From positions 2,235,001 to 2,299,000 of the forward strand of contig NZ_CP021030.1 in NCBI RefSeq assembly GCF_002117485.1: DNA of 64,000 nt, in the 5' to 3' direction. Within the stretch, counting starts at the first letter, position 1; each line of letters begins with the position of its first letter. The position numbers and the translations under genes were made by a program. Shown piece by piece: positions 9,712-18,162 of the stretch. Below the pieces are notes generated by a model that was not told where the DNA came from, ran no database searches, and saw only the letters and a program-made list of their open reading frames with translations. The DNA comes from Rhizobium sp. NXC14. Its GTDB lineage: Bacteria; Pseudomonadota; Alphaproteobacteria; Rhizobiales; Rhizobiaceae.

Positions 9712-10977
9712 ATGAAACATATCACCCAGCTTCTCGCCGCAGCGGCCGTATCCTTGGCAATCGCGCTGCCCGCGCATGCCGAGACGACACTGACGGTTCA
9801 TTACCCGATGCCGGGCTTCTTCAAAGACGTGATGGACACGATCTCGAAGAAGTTCATGGCTGAGAACCCCGACATCAAGATCCAGTTCGCCAGCCCCTCG
9901 GCGACCTACGAGGAAGGCATCCAGACGATCCTTCGCCAGGCCGGCACCAGTGAAATGCCCGACATCACCTTCATCGGCCTGAACCGCCTGCGCATGCTCG
10001 ACGAGCGCGACGTCGCCGTCGATCTCGGTCCGCTCGTCCAGAAGGACGGCAACATGGCCGAGCAGGGCTTCTCCGACACGATTCTCAAACTCGCCCAGGT
10101 CAAGGGCAAGCAGGTCGGTCTCGCTTTCGCAACTTCCAACCCGATCATGTATTACAACGCCGATCTGGTGAAGGCGGCCGGCGGCAATCCCGACAATCCG
10201 CCGAAGACTTGGGATGAAGTCATCGCGCTCGGTGGCAAGATCAAGGCGCTCGGCAACGGCGTCGACGGCATCGATTTCCGCTGGCAGGGCGACGACTGGA
10301 TGTTTTCTGCACTGCTCTTCGGCGCCGGCGGCAAGATGCTGAGCGAGGACGAAAGCAAGGTTGCCTTCAACGGTCCGGAAGGCCAGAAGGCCGTCGAGGT
10401 CCTGCATCGTCTGGTCACGGAAGGAGGCATGCCCGTCTTCACCAAGCCCGCCGGCGAGCAGGCTTTCGCTGCCGGCAAGGTCGGTTTCGAATTCCAGACG
10501 ACGGGCGCACTGCGCAACACCATCAAGAATGTCGGCGGCAAATTCGATCTGCGCACCGCCAAGATCCCGCTGATCGATCCGGTTAACGGCCGCCTTCCCA
10601 CAGGCGGCAACGCTGTCGTCATCCTGACGCATGACGCTGCCGAGCAGGATGCCGCCTGGAAGTTCGCCAAATTCGCCGCCGGTCCTTACGGCGCTTCCGT
10701 CGTCGTGCCCGGCACCGGTTATGTCCCGAACAACGAGCTCGCCGCCAAGTCGCCCGAATATCTCGGCGATTTCTACAAGCAGAACCCGCTGTTCCAGGCA
10801 GGTCTCAGCCAGATGCCGGTCATGATCCCCTGGTATGCCTTCCCCGGCTCGAACGGCGTCAAGGTCACGCAGACGATCGTCGATAACCTCTCGCGCATCG
10901 TCGACCAGTCGGCCGATCCGAAGGAAGCGCTTGACGACGCGGCCGCCGATGTCGAAGGCATGCTGCCGCGCAGCTGA
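9712..10977 (+). CDS. Extracellular solute-binding protein (UgpB-like)
   Basis: Periplasmic ligand-binding component, 421 residues, last in the operon. A Sec signal peptide (MKHITQLLAAAAVSLAIAL, cleavage after AHA at about residue 23) leads into a family-1 binding fold (LTVHYPMPGFFKDVMDTISK, MPDITFIGLNRLRMLDE, FNGPEGQKAVEVLHRLV, WKFAKFAAGPYG). AGGAG precedes the ATG. Overall resemblance is to glycerol-3-phosphate/sugar binding proteins; the ligand is not known. Being downstream of the permeases is unlike the ugpBAEC order, so this is a distinct transporter. Confidence 0.93.
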   Translation: MKHITQLLAAAAVSLAIALPAHAETTLTVHYPMPGFFKDVMDTISKKFMAENPDIKIQFASPSATYEEGIQTILRQAGTSEMPDITFIGLNRLRMLDERDVAVDLGPLVQKDGNMAEQGFSDTILKLAQVKGKQVGLAFATSNPIMYYNADLVKAAGGNPDNPPKTWDEVIALGGKIKALGNGVDGIDFRWQGDDWMFSALLFGAGGKMLSEDESKVAFNGPEGQKAVEVLHRLVTEGGMPVFTKPAGEQAFAAGKVGFEFQTTGALRNTIKNVGGKFDLRTAKIPLIDPVNGRLPTGGNAVVILTHDAAEQDAAWKFAKFAAGPYGASVVVPGTGYVPNNELAAKSPEYLGDFYKQNPLFQAGLSQMPVMIPWYAFPGSNGVKVTQTIVDNLSRIVDQSADPKEALDDAAADVEGMLPRS

Positions 10978-11000
10978 TCGGCTTCCCCACCCAGGGTAGG

Positions 11001-11037
11001 GGCCGCCACGCCAAGTGCGTAGCGGCCTCTTGTTTTT
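11001..11037 (+). terminator. Rho-independent terminator of the transporter operon
   Basis: GGCCGC-C-ACGC / GCGT-A-GCGGCC stem (11 positions, one mismatch) with a short loop, followed by TCTTGTTTTT. It lies 23 nt after the binding-protein stop and before the convergent LacI gene. Confidence 0.75.
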
Positions 11038-11046
11038 CCTGGCATT

Positions 11047-12015
11047 TCAGATGGCGCGCACCGTGCCGCCGCGGCGCAGCGTATAAGTGACGTCGAGATG
11101 GCGGGCAGGGGCGGCGTTCTCCGCCATGTCAAGAAGCAGCGAGGCGGCTGTCGCACCCATGCTGGCATCCGGCATTTCGATGGTCGTCAGCGGCGGATCG
11201 ATCAGCCGGCCGATGGCGATGCCGTCGAAGCCCGCGACCGAGACATCTTCCGGCACCGAGAGCCCCTCGCGTTTCAGCGCGCCGATAACGCCGAGGGCAA
11301 GGAGATCATTGGACGCGATGATCGCCGTCGGCGAAAGCGAATTCATCGCCGTGCTGAGATCGAGCTGGTCGTAGCCGCCGACGAAGGAGATCTGGATCGC
11401 ATCATGCGGCGTCAGGCCGTTCTCGGCCATGGCGTCGAGATAGCCCTGAAAGCGAAGGCGGGCGCGGTCGGAGGCGGCGAAATTGCCGGAGAGAAACAAT
11501 ATGTGCCGATGTCCCATGCCTATCAGGAAGGCCGTGATCTCGCGGCCGGCACTGCGATTGTCGGCGGTGACGGCCGCCGGAAACCGCGCCGTCGGCAGGT
11601 TGTTGAGAAGCACGGTCGGTGGCAGCCCGGCAAGCAGCGCCTCGCTCGTCGACGGATCGCAGACGGTGAGGATCAGCCCGGTCGGCCGGTCGTTCAGAAG
11701 TGCGGCGACGGCATCGGCCTCGCGCGCCGGATCGTAATTCGACTGTGCGATCAACACGCCGTGGCCGGCGACCAGCATGCGGTTCTGGATGCTTGACAGC
11801 GACGAGGCGAAGACCGGATTGGTGATGCTTGGAATTAAAACGCCGACCACCGGCCTGCGTCCGAGCCGGCCGGCGAAGTGATAGCCGAGTTCCGCGGCAG
11901 CCCGGCGCACCTTGTGCACCATCAGATCGCTGGCTGGCCCGTTGCGGTTGAGAACTCTGCTCGCGGTCGCCAGCGAACATCCTGCCCGGAACGCGACCTG
12001 CTGCAATGTCGCCAT
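11047..12015 (-). CDS. LacI family transcriptional regulator
   Basis: A 322-residue repressor-type protein. The N-terminal helix-turn-helix (LQQVAFRAGCSLATASRVLN, residues about 3-22) is followed by a hinge and a periplasmic-binding-protein-like effector domain (GRRPVVGVLIPSITNPVFAS, GLILTVCDPSTSEALLAG, IIASNDLLALGVIGAL, VSVAGFDGIAIG). The ATG at 12015 has GAGGTG upstream; a GTG three codons earlier overlaps that site. It converges on the phosphodiesterase-ABC operon, whose ligand may be its effector, though no operator is visible to me. Confidence 0.93.
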   Translation of the reverse strand: MATLQQVAFRAGCSLATASRVLNRNGPASDLMVHKVRRAAAELGYHFAGRLGRRPVVGVLIPSITNPVFASSLSSIQNRMLVAGHGVLIAQSNYDPAREADAVAALLNDRPTGLILTVCDPSTSEALLAGLPPTVLLNNLPTARFPAAVTADNRSAGREITAFLIGMGHRHILFLSGNFAASDRARLRFQGYLDAMAENGLTPHDAIQISFVGGYDQLDLSTAMNSLSPTAIIASNDLLALGVIGALKREGLSVPEDVSVAGFDGIAIGRLIDPPLTTIEMPDASMGATAASLLLDMAENAAPARHLDVTYTLRRGGTVRAI

Positions 12016-12099
12016 CGAAAGCACCTCGCATCAATCCAATTCATTGCGGGGCGCTTTAAAGGGTTTCGATGACATTGGTCTGACACTTCACTGCAGCGA

Positions 12100-13278
12100 T
12101 CAGGGAGGGGCGCTGCCGCGCCGTTTCTCTTCCCATACGAGCAATGCCAGCACACCGCTGAGCAGACCGAGCGATAGTGGCAGACCCTGATGCCCGATCA
12201 GCTGCATTGCCAATCCGGCCGCGGGCGAGCCCGCCATGCCGCCAATGCCCCATGCGAAGGCGAAGGCCGCATTGCCGGCGACCACGGTCTGGCCGGTGAA
12301 ACGCTCGCCGAGCTCGATCAATCCCGCGGTGTAGAGCCCGAAGGAGACGCCGCCCCAGACGAAAACCAGAGGCCAGATGAGCCAGGTGTTGAAGATGAAC
12401 GTCAGCGGCAGGCAGCCGATGAGGCAAGTCAGGGCGCAGAATAATATCGTGCGCGTTGCGCCGAACCGCTCGGCCGCCCGCCCGAGCAGAATCTGCAGCA
12501 CGGCATTGCCGGCGACGAAACAAGTGATGAGCGAAGCGATGCGCCCCTCGGTGCTGCCGAGTGACGCTCCGTAGACGGCGAACAGCGAAAGCAGGATCTG
12601 CTCGAAAGCGGCGGCCGTGAAAACCGCAAAGAGCAGCAGCGGCGCCAGCGCGAAGAAGCCGCCGACCGACGTTGCCTTGCCGTCATCGGGCATGTTGGGC
12701 AGGCGTGGGGCAACGGCAAGCACGATCAGGCCGCAGGCTAGGAAGGCCATGGTGCCGATCATGAAGGGCGGCCAGCCTTCCGTGCCGGCGAGGCCGAGGG
12801 ATAGTGGGCCCACGCCGAAACCAGCCGAAACGATCGATGAATAGAGGCCGAGGATTCGGCCGCGGCGCGGTGCCGGCGTGATCGTGATCAGCCAGGTTTC
12901 GCTGATCACGTAGAGCGGATTGGCAAAGAAGCCGAGCAGGAAACGCAGCGGCATCCAGGCCCAAACCTGCTGGGTCCAGGCAATCGCCACCAAGGTAAGG
13001 GCAGCCAGGATCGAACAGAGGATGGCCAGCCGCGCCCCGCCTACGCCTCGCGAAAGCGCCGGAATGAGGGGCGCCGATATGATGAAACCCAGTGGCGTCA
13101 TCGCTGCCGAGAGGCCGATCAGGCCTGATGTTATTCCCTGTCGCTCCAGGATGAAACTCAGCAGCGGGTAGGTCAGTCCTTGCGCAACGGCAAACACCGT
13201 CACCGTCGCGATAATGCCGGCCATCGCAGTCCATGGAATCCGATCCCCGCTCTCTGATGTCGTGCTTGCGGCGGTCAT
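12100..13278 (-). CDS. MFS transporter
   Basis: A 392-residue major facilitator with about twelve hydrophobic segments (AMAGIIATVTVFAVAQGLTY first) and an intrahelical loop motif near RRGRILGLYSS. The start at 13278 has GGAGGAG upstream; an ATG seven codons earlier lacks one. It resembles the YcaD/sugar-exporter type subgroup, but the substrate cannot be read from sequence. It is divergent from the CadC-like regulator at 13418 with 139 nt between them, so the regulator may control it. Confidence 0.88.
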   Translation of the reverse strand: MTAASTTSESGDRIPWTAMAGIIATVTVFAVAQGLTYPLLSFILERQGITSGLIGLSAAMTPLGFIISAPLIPALSRGVGGARLAILCSILAALTLVAIAWTQQVWAWMPLRFLLGFFANPLYVISETWLITITPAPRRGRILGLYSSIVSAGFGVGPLSLGLAGTEGWPPFMIGTMAFLACGLIVLAVAPRLPNMPDDGKATSVGGFFALAPLLLFAVFTAAAFEQILLSLFAVYGASLGSTEGRIASLITCFVAGNAVLQILLGRAAERFGATRTILFCALTCLIGCLPLTFIFNTWLIWPLVFVWGGVSFGLYTAGLIELGERFTGQTVVAGNAAFAFAWGIGGMAGSPAAGLAMQLIGHQGLPLSLGLLSGVLALLVWEEKRRGSAPP

Positions 13279-13417
13279 GCAGATCTCCTCCTCGGTCAAT
13301 GGTGGGGCGAGCCCATGAGTTGAAAGAGGATGGAATTCTGCGGGATAGGAGGAGCGGCGTAATTAAGCCTCGCCAAAACGTTCTCAAAAACTACCAAACG
13401 GACTATAGATCCGCTTT

Positions 13418-14917
13418 ATGCAGGGTTCGCGCTTTGCCTTTGGTCCATTCGTGCTTGATCCGGATGCGGGAACGCTTCTTCGGAACGATAATCCCATTGC
13501 CATCAGCCACCGCGGGCTGAAGCTGCTTGCGGCGCTCGTCGGGCGACCAGGTGAAATCCTTGCCAAGACCGAACTGATGGACGCCGCCTGGCCAGGCATG
13601 GCGGTCGAGGAAGGCAACCTTACCGTACAGATCGCGCAGCTGCGCAAGCTGCTCGGCCCGTCCACCGGCGGCGGCGAATGGATTGCAACGGTTCCGCGCG
13701 TTGGCTATCGCTTTACGGGAGCCGTGCATCGACTGAGCGGCATGAAGCGAAAAACCTTGCTGCTGCCGGATAAACCGTCGATCGCTGTGCTGCCCTTCCT
13801 CAATATCGGCAACGATCAGGAATTCTTCGCGGACGGGCTGACGGAGGACCTGATCACCGATCTCTCCAGGATGCCCGGGCTGTTCGTCATCGCCCGCAAC
13901 TCCGTCTTCGCCTACAAGGGCAAGGCGCTCGACGTGCAGAGGATTGCCGAGGAGCTCGGTGTGCGCTACCTGCTCGAGGGCAGCGCAAGGCGTGCCGCTG
14001 GGTGCGTGCGCGTCAACGCCAAGCTGATTGACGCGGTCAGCGGCGATCATCTCTGGGCGGAACGTTTCGACCGCAGCTTGGACGATATCTTTGCGGTTCA
14101 GGACGAGGTGACGGCCAGGATCGTCGAAGCGCTGCTCGGCCGGCTGCGCGCGCCGCCGCCGCGAAATCGGCCGAAAAACCTCGAGGCCTATGATCTCTGC
14201 GTGCGGGGGCGCAAGCTGATGGACGATGCCCCGCAGGCGGCGGAGGAAGCGCATCTCATGCTGACGCGCGCAATCTCCCTCGACCCCGACTATGCTGAGG
14301 CCTATCGCTGGCTTGCCGTGAACCACTGGATGGGATGGGTTCATAGCGGCGGACCGACGGAATCGACCCGCGGCATCGCTCTGCAACTGGCGCGCAAGGC
14401 GGTCGCGATCGACCCCAATGATGCCGGCTGCCGGTGGGTCCTCGCCTATCTGCTTGCCTATGAACGCAATTTCGCCGAGGCGGATGCGCAATTCGCCAAG
14501 GCAATCGAACTCGATCCGAACGAAGCAGATACCTTTGCCGCATTATCCGACATCACGGTCCTCGCCGGGCGGATTGAGGAAGGCCTCGAGCATGTTCGCA
14601 AGGCGTTCCGGCTGAATCCCTTTCCGGCGGGCTGGTATTATCTGGCGCTCGGCCAGGCGCAATATGCAGCCGGGCAATATGAGGCCGCTGTCGAGACGCT
14701 GCGCCACGACGAAACCTATCGCACAAGCTCCCTTCGTTTCCTGGCGGCAAGTCTGGCACAGCTCGGCCGGCTCGACGAGGCGCGGGCGGAGACCGCACTC
14801 TTCCTCGTCGCCAACCCGGATTTTTCGACAGCTCACTGGGCGATGACGGAGCCCTTCCGCGATCCCGCGACGCTTGAGCATTTCGTCGACGGATTCCGCA
14901 AGGCCGGACTTCCCTGA
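13418..14917 (+). CDS. CadC-type winged-helix regulator with TolB-like and TPR domains
   Basis: Soluble 499-residue protein. Residues 1-105 are an OmpR-type DNA-binding domain (KLLAALVGRPGEILAKTELMDAAWPG, LTVQIAQLRKLLGP, VPRVGYRFTG). Residues about 120-245 form the TolB-like N-terminal domain seen beside cyclase-like regulators (SIAVLPFLNIGNDQEFFADG, YLLEGSARRA, LWAERFDRSLDDIFAVQDE). The rest is TPR helices (AYRWLAVNHWMGW, AIELDPNEADTFAALSDI). No membrane helix is evident, unlike classical CadC. The signal is unknown; the divergent MFS gene is the most likely target. Confidence 0.9.
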   Translation: MQGSRFAFGPFVLDPDAGTLLRNDNPIAISHRGLKLLAALVGRPGEILAKTELMDAAWPGMAVEEGNLTVQIAQLRKLLGPSTGGGEWIATVPRVGYRFTGAVHRLSGMKRKTLLLPDKPSIAVLPFLNIGNDQEFFADGLTEDLITDLSRMPGLFVIARNSVFAYKGKALDVQRIAEELGVRYLLEGSARRAAGCVRVNAKLIDAVSGDHLWAERFDRSLDDIFAVQDEVTARIVEALLGRLRAPPPRNRPKNLEAYDLCVRGRKLMDDAPQAAEEAHLMLTRAISLDPDYAEAYRWLAVNHWMGWVHSGGPTESTRGIALQLARKAVAIDPNDAGCRWVLAYLLAYERNFAEADAQFAKAIELDPNEADTFAALSDITVLAGRIEEGLEHVRKAFRLNPFPAGWYYLALGQAQYAAGQYEAAVETLRHDETYRTSSLRFLAASLAQLGRLDEARAETALFLVANPDFSTAHWAMTEPFRDPATLEHFVDGFRKAGLP

Positions 14918-15060
14918 CGCAATGCTTGCAAGAGACTTCGACCGTGCGCTCGGCAGATCGAGTTCGACGCACGAGCCATGCCAATCGGATAGGCCGCAAT
15001 TGGTCGCCGAGCCTCCAAGCATATGATAGGATCGTGACGCATTCTCCGTGGGAGGGGTAA

Positions 15061-15429
15061 ATGCGCCGATTCCTTCTGTCCTCGATTCTCATCGCACAGT
15101 CCGCATCGATGTCGGCGGCTTCCGAGCTTGCGGTCTTCCATACAACTTCGTTCGGCGGCAGCCGGTCGGTCAGCCTCAGTCTGGCGGAGGGCGCGGTCTC
15201 CCACGATTCTGCCTTTGATTTCGATGTCGTCATCACCCTGTCGGAATTCGACGGTGCTGGGGCCGTGCTCTATCGCGACGGGGGACAGCACAAGGCGAGC
15301 GTGCGCTGCGTTTCGCCCGCCACGGTGCGGATCAATTCCGCCGACTATGGGGTCGACGTTTCGGCGCGGCCGGGCGCCGACTGGAAACACGATCTGTGGG
15401 CGGCGCTGTGCAACGCTCCAGTCTCCTGA
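15061..15429 (+). CDS. Small secreted hypothetical protein
   Basis: Unrecognised 122-residue protein with a signal peptide (MRRFLLSSILIAQSASMSA, cleavage likely near residue 20) and GGGAGGGG ahead of the ATG. The mature part is rich in beta-type sequence (FDFDVVITLSEFDGAGAVLY, ASVRCVSPATVRINSADYGV) with two cysteines. It is convergent with the copper operon, whose last gene ends 33 nt further on. Confidence 0.7.
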   Translation: MRRFLLSSILIAQSASMSAASELAVFHTTSFGGSRSVSLSLAEGAVSHDSAFDFDVVITLSEFDGAGAVLYRDGGQHKASVRCVSPATVRINSADYGVDVSARPGADWKHDLWAALCNAPVS

Positions 15430-15462
15430 TCGGGCAGTCCGCTGCCAAGTTGGTCGAAGGTC

Positions 15463-15924
15463 TCAGCCTTTTTGGGGACGGACCTCCATGAGCACGTAAG
15501 GCGCGCCGGACCCCGTGGGGATCGCGTAGACGTCGTAGGAGGCCTGCGGATCGTCGCCCATTCCCAACGAGCCGGGCGGCATCCCCGGCACGGCGAGCCC
15601 TCGGAGCGGCGGCCATTCCCGCAGCAACCGCTGCAGGGCCTCCAGTGGCACGTGTCCCTCGATATAGTATTCATCAACGACGGCGGTGTGGCAGCCCTGT
15701 AGGTCGGCAGGCACGCCCAGCCGCGCCTTGACCGAGGCAAGGTCGTCGGTGTCGTGGGCATCGACGGAAAATCCCGCAGCGGCCATCGCTTTCGACCATT
15801 CATGACAGCAACCGCAATTCGGATCCTTGTAGACTGTCATCTTCGCCGGCGCGGCGGCGAGAACCGATCCGCCAGGAAACGCCAGCGCGGACGCCGCCAT
15901 GGCGATGAAGCTTCTTCTGTACAT
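15463..15924 (-). CDS. DUF411 metal-binding protein (CopG-like)
   Basis: Periplasmic 153-residue protein with an N-terminal twin-arginine-like leader (YRRSFIAMAASALAF). The DUF411 thioredoxin-like core carries the family cysteines DPNCGCCHEWSKAM (about residues 34-47) and QGCHTAVVDEYYIEGHVP. DUF411 proteins such as CopG of Cupriavidus and Pseudomonas bind copper and act with CopA-type oxidases. GAGGAGTGGAG precedes the start. It is the last gene of the minus-strand copper operon, 56 nt after the CusF-like gene. Confidence 0.88.
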   Translation of the reverse strand: MYRRSFIAMAASALAFPGGSVLAAAPAKMTVYKDPNCGCCHEWSKAMAAAGFSVDAHDTDDLASVKARLGVPADLQGCHTAVVDEYYIEGHVPLEALQRLLREWPPLRGLAVPGMPPGSLGMGDDPQASYDVYAIPTGSGAPYVLMEVRPQKG

Positions 15925-15980
15925 CGGTCTCCACTCCTCGATGCCCTGCCGCCCGGACGGGTCCGGGCGGCAGGAGCCGG

Positions 15981-16274
15981 CTATTTTACGTCGGTAACGG
16001 TGAGCTTGCCATTCACGCGTTCGGCAACGAACTCGATGTTCGAGCCTGCCTTCAGCTTTTCCAGCAGAGCCGGGTCTTCGACGCGGAACACCATCGTCAT
16101 CGCCGGCATGTCGAGGTTTTTCAGGTCCTCGTGCTTGATGGTGACCTTCTGCGCTTTTGGGTCCACCTTATTGACGACGCCCTTGGTGAATTCCTGGGCG
16201 AAGGCGCCGAACGCGGCGCTGACGGAGATGAGGGCGGCGACGCCCATCTTGATCATTGCGGATTTCATGTTCAT
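15981..16274 (-). CDS. CusF-like periplasmic copper-binding protein
   Basis: A 97-residue CusF/DUF2 family beta-barrel with signal peptide (MIKMGVAALISVSAAFGAF, cleavage after AQ). The Cu(I) site is read as His in TIKHEDL and two Met in PAMTMVF. In E. coli CusF a Trp caps the site directly before PAMTM; here that residue is Met. AAGGAG precedes the start, fitting either the ATG at 16274 or the one two codons on at 16268. Probably a copper chaperone delivering to the oxidase or channel encoded upstream. Confidence 0.88.
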   Translation of the reverse strand: MNMKSAMIKMGVAALISVSAAFGAFAQEFTKGVVNKVDPKAQKVTIKHEDLKNLDMPAMTMVFRVEDPALLEKLKAGSNIEFVAERVNGKLTVTDVK

Positions 16275-16291
16275 GGCTCCTTTATCGAGGG

Positions 16292-16771
16292 TTACTTGCC
16301 GGCGACGCTGACGTCGCCGTGCATGCCGGCTTCATAGTGGCCGGGGATCAGGCAGGCGAACTTGAACTCGCCATCGGTCGTGAACTTCCAGACGATCTCG
16401 CCGGATTGACCGGCGGGAAGGCGGATCGAATTGGCGTCCGCATGTTCCATTTCCGGGAACTTCTCCATTACCTTCTTATGCTCCAGGATCTTGTCTTCCT
16501 GATCGAGCACGAATTCGTGGTCGACGGTTCCGGCGTTCTTGATCTCGATCTTGACCGTCTGCCCCTTACGGACGTTGAAGACCGCCGGCGTGAACAACAT
16601 TTTCCCGTCGTCGGTTTCCTTCATTGTGATGCGGATCGTCTGCGTCGCTTTAGCCTTGTCGCCAGGCTCTCCGACCGCCATTTTCTCGCCGTGACCACCG
16701 GCATGGTTGCCCGAGGCGAAGGCGGAAGTTGCGAGCGCCGCGAGTGCCAGCGCCAATACATAATTCTTCAT
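16292..16771 (-). CDS. Cupredoxin-like blue copper protein
   Basis: A 159-residue exported protein: signal peptide MKNYVLALALAALATSAFA, then a His/Gly-rich linker (NHAGGHGEK), then a plastocyanin-like domain. Type 1 copper ligands are visible as His in TVDHEFVL and the C-x4-H-x4-M set in FACLIPGHYEAGMHG. The start at 16771 has AAAGGA upstream and begins the signal peptide. It sits 17 nt ahead of the CusF-like gene and 31 nt after the multicopper oxidase gene, so electron or copper exchange with that oxidase is likely. Confidence 0.9.
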   Translation of the reverse strand: MKNYVLALALAALATSAFASGNHAGGHGEKMAVGEPGDKAKATQTIRITMKETDDGKMLFTPAVFNVRKGQTVKIEIKNAGTVDHEFVLDQEDKILEHKKVMEKFPEMEHADANSIRLPAGQSGEIVWKFTTDGEFKFACLIPGHYEAGMHGDVSVAGK

Positions 16772-16802
16772 GCGTAGATCCTTTTGATGTGGATATTGAG
16801 CC

Positions 16803-18149
16803 TCAGCCATTCGTCGGCTTTGGCGTGATTTGTGTTTTTGCGTCTTTGGCCTTTGTCGCGTCCGGTAGTTCGCCCGTCCACTCCCAGGCCTGTGTCCGGG
16901 GCGGGTTCTCGTACCAGCCCGGATCGGAGTAATCGTCCGCCGAGATGCCCTCGCGGACCTTCACGACCGAGAACATGCCGCCCATCTCGATCGGGCCATA
17001 GGGTCCCCAGCCGGTCATCATGGGAATGGTGTTCTCGGGAATGGGCATTTCCATTTCGCCCATGTCGGCCATGCCCTTGGTGCCCATGGGCATGTAATCC
17101 GGTTGAAGTTTGCGGATCTTTTCGGCGAGCTTCGACTTATCCGTACCGATGAACGTGGGGATGTCGTGACCCATCGCGTTCATCGTGTGATGCGACTTGT
17201 GGCAATGGATCGCCCAGTCGCCGAGATACTTGGCGTCGAACTCGTAGGCGCGCATGGCGCCGACCGGCACCTCAACGCTCACCTCCGGCCACCGCGCTTC
17301 AGGTCGCAACCAGCCGCCATCGGTGCATGTCACCTCGAAGTCATAGCCATGCATATGTATCGGATGGTTCGTCATCGTTAGGTTACCGACCCGCACCCGC
17401 ACCCTGTCGTTCCTTGAAACGACGAGCGGACTGATGTCCGGAAACACGCGGCTGTTCCAGCACCACATATTGAAATCGGTCATTTCCATGACACGCGGCA
17501 CATAGGAGCCGGGATCGATGTCGTAGGCGTTGAGCAGGAAGACGAAGTCGCGGTCGACCCGCATGAATGTCGGGTCCTTGGGATGGACGACGAAGAAGCC
17601 CATCATGCCCATCGCCATCTGCACCATCTCGTCGGAGTGCGGGTGGTACATGAAAGTGCCTGATTTCACGAGGTCGAACTCGTAGACATAGGTCTTGCCG
17701 ACCGGGATGTGCGGCTGCGTCAGCCCGCCGACGCCATCCATGCCCGACGGCAGGATCATGCCGTGCCAGTGGATTGTCGTGTGCTCCGGCAGCTTGTTGG
17801 TGACGAAGATGCGCACCCGGTCGCCTTCGACCGCCTCGATCGTCGGACCCGGCGACTGGCCGTTGTAGCCCCAGAGATAGGCGGTCATGCCGTCCGCCAT
17901 CTCGCGCTCGACCGGTTCGGCGACGAGGTGGAACTCCTTGACGCCGTTGTTCATCCGGTGGGGCAGGGTCCAGCCGTTGAGGGTGACGACCGGCTGATAG
18001 TCCGGGCCGGAAGTTGGGTGCAGAGGCGGCTGCATGTCCGCCGATTCCATTGTCGGGGCGTCGGGCAGCCCCATCGCCGAGGTTTTCGTCCATGTGCCCG
18101 CCGCCAGCAGCGCTGCGCTCGCACCGAACAATTGTCGTCTGTTGAACAT
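16803..18149 (-). CDS. Tat-exported multicopper oxidase (CopA/laccase-like)
   Basis: A 448-residue copper oxidase, probably oxidising Cu(I) in the periplasm. The leader is twin-arginine (NRRQLFGASAALLAAG). All four copper motifs are intact: HWHG (about residue 133), YHPHSDE (about 174), NHPIHMHGYDF (about 268) and HCHKSHHTMNAMG (about 325), giving complete type 1 and trinuclear sites. A Met-rich stretch (MGMMGFF, GMADMGEMEMPIPENTIPMM) near the C-terminus suits extra copper binding. AAAGGA precedes the start. Central gene of the copper operon. Confidence 0.93.
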   Translation of the reverse strand: MFNRRQLFGASAALLAAGTWTKTSAMGLPDAPTMESADMQPPLHPTSGPDYQPVVTLNGWTLPHRMNNGVKEFHLVAEPVEREMADGMTAYLWGYNGQSPGPTIEAVEGDRVRIFVTNKLPEHTTIHWHGMILPSGMDGVGGLTQPHIPVGKTYVYEFDLVKSGTFMYHPHSDEMVQMAMGMMGFFVVHPKDPTFMRVDRDFVFLLNAYDIDPGSYVPRVMEMTDFNMWCWNSRVFPDISPLVVSRNDRVRVRVGNLTMTNHPIHMHGYDFEVTCTDGGWLRPEARWPEVSVEVPVGAMRAYEFDAKYLGDWAIHCHKSHHTMNAMGHDIPTFIGTDKSKLAEKIRKLQPDYMPMGTKGMADMGEMEMPIPENTIPMMTGWGPYGPIEMGGMFSVVKVREGISADDYSDPGWYENPPRTQAWEWTGELPDATKAKDAKTQITPKPTNG

Positions 18150-18162
18150 GGTGGTTCCTTTC

